A DNA stretch of 44,836 nt from Bacteroidales bacterium. Its GTDB lineage: Bacteria; Bacteroidota; Bacteroidia; Bacteroidales; P3. The stretch lies in assembly GCA_017509045.1 (NCBI GenBank), contig JAFWQP010000023.1, positions 1 through 44,836 of the forward strand. Reading direction: 5' to 3'. The stretch's first letter is position 1; each line of letters begins with the position of its first letter. The translations under genes were made by a program, and so were the position numbers. The notes under the pieces were generated by a model that worked only from the letters and a program-made list of their open reading frames with translations, was not told where the DNA came from and made no database searches. This document shows positions 40,503 through 44,836 of the stretch, one piece after another.

Positions 40503-41609
40503 ATGCGCAAAGTAATTTCCTATATAGCATTTTTGTTGGCGATGGTGCCCTGTGTGTCGGCTCAGAACAAGGAGTTGATGTCGGACTATCAGTCGCAGCT
40601 GCAGAGCATATTTGAAGAGGTGTATAACGCACCTACTGACAATCAACGCTATCATGCCAACGAGGCGGCGTTGCAGCTTTTCTCGGAGGCTTTGGCGGAG
40701 GATAATTCGTTTCGCTGGCAGTGGGACTTGGGCAACCGTGTGTCGGTGTTGACATCTTCGGACAAGAAGTTCCGCATCATCACTTGGCCCGTGGTGAACG
40801 ACGATGGGGAGTATGAGTGCTTCGGCTTTGTGCAGGCACTGAACGAGAAGACGGACAAGTATGACGTGTATGTGCTGAACGATAAGTCGCAGTATATTGT
40901 GAATCGGCAGGAAGACCTGCTGTCACCCGATAATTGGTTTGGCGCAGTTTATCAAGAGCTTATCACCACCTCGCACGAGGGGAAGAACTACTACACGCTG
41001 CTGGGATGGAACGGAGTGGACAACCTCACCCAGCGCAAGATTATCGAGCCAGTCTGTTTCAAGTCGGGTGGCAGTATGCCCCAGTTTGGGCAGAACCTGT
41101 TCCGCAAGGAGCGTAATCTGCGACGCGTGGTGCTGGAGTATACCAACAATGCGATGGTGAATCTTTGGTATGAGGAACAGACGGTGCGCACGGTGGAACA
41201 TATCCGCGCCAAGCGCAAAGGACCGTCGCGTGGGCCTGCCTACAGCCGCCCGTCGACCCGTCGCGGTAAGAAGGGCAAAGGACGTTCGCGCCGTAGCCGC
41301 GTGGTGGAGACGGCGGCACGTACTTCGTCGGCAGTGCGCGAGCGCGTGTCGTCGGGTCCTACGGAGAAGGTTACCGACAAGAAGATGAAGATGATTATTT
41401 TCGACGAGGTGACGCCCCAAATCGTGGGCATGGAGGGCCTGTACCAATACTATGTGCCGTCGGGCACTGAACTGGCGTATGTGTTTGTGGATGGCAAGTG
41501 GGAGATGCGTCAGGGAGCGCAAGGCCGCGTACCGGACAAGAAACTGAACAAAGACTTCGACAAACCTATCGAGAAATCTGCCCCCAGCTACCAAGTGATA
41601 CGTGAATGA
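40503..41609 (+). CDS. Secreted protein of unknown function with a basic insert
   Basis: The 368-residue product has a signal peptide (MRKVISYIAFLLAMVPCVSAQ). The folded parts resemble a common Bacteroidales hypothetical family: SFRWQWDLGNRVSVLTSSDKKFRIITWPVV, YECFGFVQAL, NWFGAVYQELI, KNYYTLLGWNGVDNLTQRKIIEPVCFK, MPQFGQNLF, MIIFDEVTPQ and GLYQYYVPSGTELAYVFVDGKWEM. Between the two last blocks, where I expect only a short turn, residues about 234-290 form a strongly basic, low-complexity segment (RRGKKGKGRSRRSR). The segment could bind nucleic acid or acidic glycans. Function unknown; the dxs gene follows after 90 bp. Confidence 0.8.
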   Translation: MRKVISYIAFLLAMVPCVSAQNKELMSDYQSQLQSIFEEVYNAPTDNQRYHANEAALQLFSEALAEDNSFRWQWDLGNRVSVLTSSDKKFRIITWPVVNDDGEYECFGFVQALNEKTDKYDVYVLNDKSQYIVNRQEDLLSPDNWFGAVYQELITTSHEGKNYYTLLGWNGVDNLTQRKIIEPVCFKSGGSMPQFGQNLFRKERNLRRVVLEYTNNAMVNLWYEEQTVRTVEHIRAKRKGPSRGPAYSRPSTRRGKKGKGRSRRSRVVETAARTSSAVRERVSSGPTEKVTDKKMKMIIFDEVTPQIVGMEGLYQYYVPSGTELAYVFVDGKWEMRQGAQGRVPDKKLNKDFDKPIEKSAPSYQVIRE

Positions 41610-41699
41610 CAACCGTTTAAGGAACTCACTTCGTCCGAAAAGTTAAGGTTTAAAGAATCCTATCATCTCTTAATTCAAACTCTCAATCCTCAACTCAAA

Positions 41700-43613
41700 T
41701 TGACTGGCGTTATTCTAGACAATATCAATACTATCGAAGACCTTCGAGCCCTCTCGGTACCCGACATCAAGCAGTTGGCTATCGAGATAAGGCAGTATAT
41801 TATCGACACTCTTTCGCAGCACCCGGGACATCTTGCTTCGAGCCTCGGCACCGTAGAGTTGACGCTTGCCCTCCACTATGTTTTCAACACGCCCGACGAC
41901 AAGCTGGTGTGGGATGTGGGACATCAGGCTTATACTCATAAAATTATCACTGGTCGGCGCGACCAATTCCCCACGATACGTACCTACGGGGGATTGAGCG
42001 GCTTTCCCCGTCGCGATGAGTCGCCTTTCGATGCTTTCGGCACGGGGCATAGCTCCACCTCGGTGAGCGCCATACTGGGTATGGCTATGGCGTCATCGCT
42101 GCAAGGCAACACGTCGCGCCAGCATATCGCTGTGATTGGCGACGGTGCTATGACTGGCGGCGAGGCGTTTGAGGCGTTGAACTGTGCGGGAGCCTCCAAG
42201 GCGAATATGCTGGTGGTGCTCAACGACAACGGTATCAGCATCGACAAGGCGGTGGGCGGACTGAGCCACTACCTTACCCGCATCACTACGTCGCGCCGTT
42301 ATAACCGCATCAAGGAAAAGGTGTGGCGCAAGCTTGACGGCGACACGGAGAAACGCACACGCAGCAAGGCGAAGTCGTTGAATTTCTTCCAGCGTGCCAC
42401 TTTTGTGTTGAAGACTGCTGCCTTGGGTGCGCCCAACCTGTTCGAGTCGCTGGGATTTAGGTATTTCGGTCCTATCGACGGACACAATGTGGACGAGCTG
42501 GTGGAGGTGCTGATGCAGCTGAAGGAGATAAAGGGTCCCAAGTTGCTGCATGTGATAACCAAGAAAGGCAAGGGCTTGAAGACCGCCGAACGGCACCCCG
42601 TCACATACCATGCGCCTGGACGTTTCAACGCTGCTACAGGCGCACAGATCAAGGGTGCCTCTAACGGCAAGCCGCTGAAGTATCAGGATGTCTTTGGCCA
42701 CACGATAATAGAATTGGCGGAACGTAACCCGAAGATTGTCGGCATCACGCCCGCTATGCCGACGGGTTGTTCGCTCAATATGATGATGGAGCGGATGCCC
42801 CGACGGGCGTTCGACGTGGGCATTGCCGAGCAGCATGCCGTCACCTTCTCAGCCGGATTGGCGGCGCAGGGGATGATTCCTTTCTGCAACATCTATTCCT
42901 CATTTATGCAGCGGGCTTACGACCAGATTATCCACGATGTGGCGCTGCAGCGGTTGCCGGTGGTGATGTGCCTCGACCGTGCCGGATTGGTGGGTGACGA
43001 CGGCCCTACGCACCACGGGGCGTTCGACCTTGCATGCCTGCGACCCATACCTGAGCTGACCATCTGCGCACCGATGGACGAGCACGAGCTGCGCAACATG
43101 ATGTATACTGCCCAGCTGCCCGACCAAGGCGCGGTGGTGATACGCTACCCACGCGGACTGAGTGTGCATGCCGACTGGAAGAACCAGTTTGAGAAACTGG
43201 AGGTGGGCAAGGGACGTTGTATGCACGAAGGCAGCGATGCGGCGATACTCTCTATCGGCCATGTGGGCAATGCCGCCCTTGAGGCCGCCAAGCGGTTGGA
43301 AGGGGAGGGGGTGAGTGTGGCACACTACGACATGCGCTACCTGAAACCTCTCGACACAAGCATCTTGGATGAGCTGTTGGCACGCGGCGTGCGCCATATC
43401 GTTACCGTCGAAGACGGCGTAAAGAAAGGCGGCTTGGGCAGCGCCGTGCTAGAATACTACGCCGCCGTCCGCTCAGCCAACCCAACTAAGGAGATACCCT
43501 CTGTTACCATACTAGGCCTGCCCGACCACTTTGTCACCCACGGTCCCGTACCACAGCTGCACAAAGATTGTGGCATCGATACTGAGAGCATTATAGCTGC
43601 TATTAAAATGTAG
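41700..43613 (+). CDS. dxs: 1-deoxy-D-xylulose-5-phosphate synthase
   Basis: The 637 residues from the TTG at 41700 match DXS throughout. The enzyme joins pyruvate and glyceraldehyde 3-phosphate in the methylerythritol route to isoprenoids. Seen are SSLGTVELTLALHYVFNTPDDKLVWDVGHQAYTHKIITGR, the thiamine-diphosphate motif GDGAMTGGEAFEALN...NDNGISI, GPIDGHNVDELVEVL, the second domain (RAFDVGIAEQHAVTFSAGLAAQGM, DRAGLVGDDGPTHHGAFDLACLRP) and the C-terminal domain. No ATG is available near the N-terminus: the frame reads TTG-ACT-GGC-GTT right behind a CTCAATCCTCAACTC word repeat, so a TTG (or ATT) start must be used. Confidence 0.95.
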   Translation: MTGVILDNINTIEDLRALSVPDIKQLAIEIRQYIIDTLSQHPGHLASSLGTVELTLALHYVFNTPDDKLVWDVGHQAYTHKIITGRRDQFPTIRTYGGLSGFPRRDESPFDAFGTGHSSTSVSAILGMAMASSLQGNTSRQHIAVIGDGAMTGGEAFEALNCAGASKANMLVVLNDNGISIDKAVGGLSHYLTRITTSRRYNRIKEKVWRKLDGDTEKRTRSKAKSLNFFQRATFVLKTAALGAPNLFESLGFRYFGPIDGHNVDELVEVLMQLKEIKGPKLLHVITKKGKGLKTAERHPVTYHAPGRFNAATGAQIKGASNGKPLKYQDVFGHTIIELAERNPKIVGITPAMPTGCSLNMMMERMPRRAFDVGIAEQHAVTFSAGLAAQGMIPFCNIYSSFMQRAYDQIIHDVALQRLPVVMCLDRAGLVGDDGPTHHGAFDLACLRPIPELTICAPMDEHELRNMMYTAQLPDQGAVVIRYPRGLSVHADWKNQFEKLEVGKGRCMHEGSDAAILSIGHVGNAALEAAKRLEGEGVSVAHYDMRYLKPLDTSILDELLARGVRHIVTVEDGVKKGGLGSAVLEYYAAVRSANPTKEIPSVTILGLPDHFVTHGPVPQLHKDCGIDTESIIAAIKM

Positions 43614-43620
43614 AAAAGAT

Positions 43621-44403
43621 ATGAGAATTAAAAAGTTTCTCCTTGTGGTTGCCGTTTTGACCGTTATAGCTGCTTGTCAGAAAAGTGATGATATTCGTCC
43701 AGTTACCCCGTCGGATACAGACACTATTGTTGTTGCCGAACCTGTGCCGGCGCTTTTTTCTATTAATGAAAAAGAGCAGGTGCGTTTTGCCCCGGGCAAT
43801 CTGCAGTATGTGGAAGGTGTTTGGCGTTTTGCTGAGAAGCAAACCGACTTTCTGCCCCTCTACGACGCGGAACACTGCGACCTCTTTACATGGAGTACAA
43901 CTCAAACCCAGTGGGGCTTGGATACTAGCACCAATCCAACAGACTATGAGTTCCCTTTCGTCGATTGGGGGACGATGCCTCAATTAGTTGCCACCTATGG
44001 CGAGGGATGGCGAGTGCTCGACGCGATAGAGTGGGACTACTTGCTTAATGAGCGTCTTGTTAATGGGCAGGCGGGAGAGGGCCATTCGTGGATTGCCACT
44101 TACATTGACGGTCAATATGGCGTACTGCTTTATCCCGATGGCTATGTGCAGCAGCAGTCGCATGTCGCTGGAGTCATTCCCGATAGCTGCGTGTTCCTGC
44201 CCGCTCTGGGTTATCGTCTAGGACATGAAATACAAAATCGTGGTAACCATATTGGCTACTATTGGTCTGCTTCAACCACTTATTGCCCTCCCGGAGCTGT
44301 TTCGCTACAGTTTCGCGAGACGGATGGCTCCACCACCATCGGCATCTACGCCGACGGCCGCTATTACGGCTCAGCCGTGCGGCTGGTGAAAGACGTCCTA
44401 TGA
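43621..44403 (+). CDS. Lipoprotein with a FISUMP-like domain
   Basis: The 260-residue lipoprotein (lipobox IAAC, then QKSDD) starts 7 bp after dxs. The mature part contains the pattern known from many Prevotella and Bacteroides surface proteins: KEQVRFAPGNLQYVEGVWRFAEKQTDFL, DLFTWSTTQTQWGLDTS, YGEGWRVLDAIEWDYLLNER, ATYIDGQYGVLLYPDGY, CVFLPALGYRLGHE, GYYWSASTTY and YGSAVRLVKDV. This corresponds to the FISUMP-type domain (Fibrobacter succinogenes major paralogous domain). It is a surface or outer-membrane protein; the ligand is unknown. Its closeness to dxs may be fortuitous. Confidence 0.83.
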   Translation: MRIKKFLLVVAVLTVIAACQKSDDIRPVTPSDTDTIVVAEPVPALFSINEKEQVRFAPGNLQYVEGVWRFAEKQTDFLPLYDAEHCDLFTWSTTQTQWGLDTSTNPTDYEFPFVDWGTMPQLVATYGEGWRVLDAIEWDYLLNERLVNGQAGEGHSWIATYIDGQYGVLLYPDGYVQQQSHVAGVIPDSCVFLPALGYRLGHEIQNRGNHIGYYWSASTTYCPPGAVSLQFRETDGSTTIGIYADGRYYGSAVRLVKDVL

Positions 44404-44836
44404 ACCATAGTGTTTATGACAGATTAGTATCTGTTGTGAGCATATTGGTTACAACGCCGGCAAAGGCGTGAAGAAAGTTGCTGAGATGCGGTTATTCTCT
44501 GTTGTACCCTCAGAGGGTTATCTGAGGGGGGGCGGTATGATGTGCTACAGTTCGAATTGGGGAATGTCATTTTTTTTGAGGGGTGATTTAGGCAAAATGA
44601 ACTGTAACAACTGTAGCGCTGTAACAAAATGCTCCATCGTGTCGTGATAATGTCATTCTAATCAGAGAACTGTGGGATGAGTGTCGTTATTTTTGGGTCT
44701 ATAGGTCATTTTGCAGGATAAAAACTTTCAGAACGCTTGATTTTACTGGCGATTTTGTCAATCAAGGTGCTTGGTGGACATTTTAACAAATAAAAAGCGT
44801 CAATAGGTCAATTTGCAGGATAAAATCTTACGAAAG
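44404..44836. other. Gene-free end of the window with small hairpin and direct repeat
   Basis: The hairpin CCCTCAGA-GGGTTA-TCTGAGGG lies at 44507-44528. ACTGTAAC/GCTGTAAC words follow near 44600-44627, resembling the GTAAC words in the 7.1-8.6 kb region. A 23-bp direct repeat lies at 44701 and 44803. No coding frame was recognised. Confidence 0.6.
44701..44825. repeat. 23-bp direct repeat, 102-bp period
   Basis: ATAGGTCATTTTGCAGGATAAAA variants at 44701-44723 and 44803-44825 differ at one base. The window ends 11 bases later, so it may be the start of a longer array or of a mobile element's regulatory region. Confidence 0.65.

Overview
The window looks like chromosomal DNA from a member of the Bacteroidales (Bacteroidota), probably host-associated and anaerobic. 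Support comes from: a type IX secretion (T9SS) type B sorting domain on a large surface protein; a SusC-like TonB-dependent receptor with a carboxypeptidase-regulatory-like domain; the Bacteroidota gene order ftsX - DUF3098 - uppP - truB; promoters of the TTTG-N19-TAnnTTTG type; near absence of Shine-Dalgarno sites; and many lipoproteins with Bacteroidota-type signal peptides. No rRNA, tRNA, CRISPR array, transposase or phage module was recognised.

Layout. 1-728: the end of a sugar-phosphate transferase meets, tail to tail, a MurL-like gene whose 3' part is missing; a repeat lies at the junction. 732-7118: a coiled-coil lipoprotein (-), then an outer-membrane protein, an S41 peptidase lipoprotein and an unusual pyruvate-phosphate-dikinase-like protein (+). 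7119-8663: a 1.5 kb stretch without genes, built of nested inverted and direct repeats. 8664-15431 (-): a MORN-type protein, mtaB, a PurF-type amidophosphoribosyltransferase, a secreted helical-repeat protein and elbB. 15597-19449 (+): TonB receptor and an M16-fold protein without zinc ligands. 19752-24859 (+): a carbamate kinase / GldL-like membrane protein / ornithine carbamoyltransferase / AspT-like transporter / outer-membrane protein cluster, plausibly for citrulline or carbamoyl-phosphate catabolism. 25120-30045 (+): queA, rarA, a serine-acetyltransferase-like protein and an ABC-F ATPase. 30056-34252 (-): a 1398-residue leucine-rich-repeat surface protein. 34374-38550 (-): truB, uppP, DUF3098, ftsX, dnaN. 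38674-40122 (-): a lipoprotein, DUF3850 and dapD. 40503-44403 (+): a secreted protein, dxs and a lipoprotein. 44404-44836: non-coding.

The most striking property is the repeat content. The spacers consist of several families of short A/T-rich words (for example AATTGAGAATTGA, AGTAAAAAGTAAAA, GTTAATTCGTTAAT, TTAGTTCTTAG) that in about ten genes run right up to the start codon. One composite repeat, word arms around a roughly 47-bp GC-rich hairpin core, also lies inside genes in frame: in mtaB and truB as extra peptide, and at the truncated end of the MurL-like gene. It occurs in both orientations and reads open in both. Similar insertions with other cores lie in the TonB receptor and the M16-like protein. 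Separately, a perfect 111-bp palindrome occurs as two identical copies 20.7 kb apart. The protein-coding repeat family and the 111-bp palindrome are the best candidates for something undescribed.
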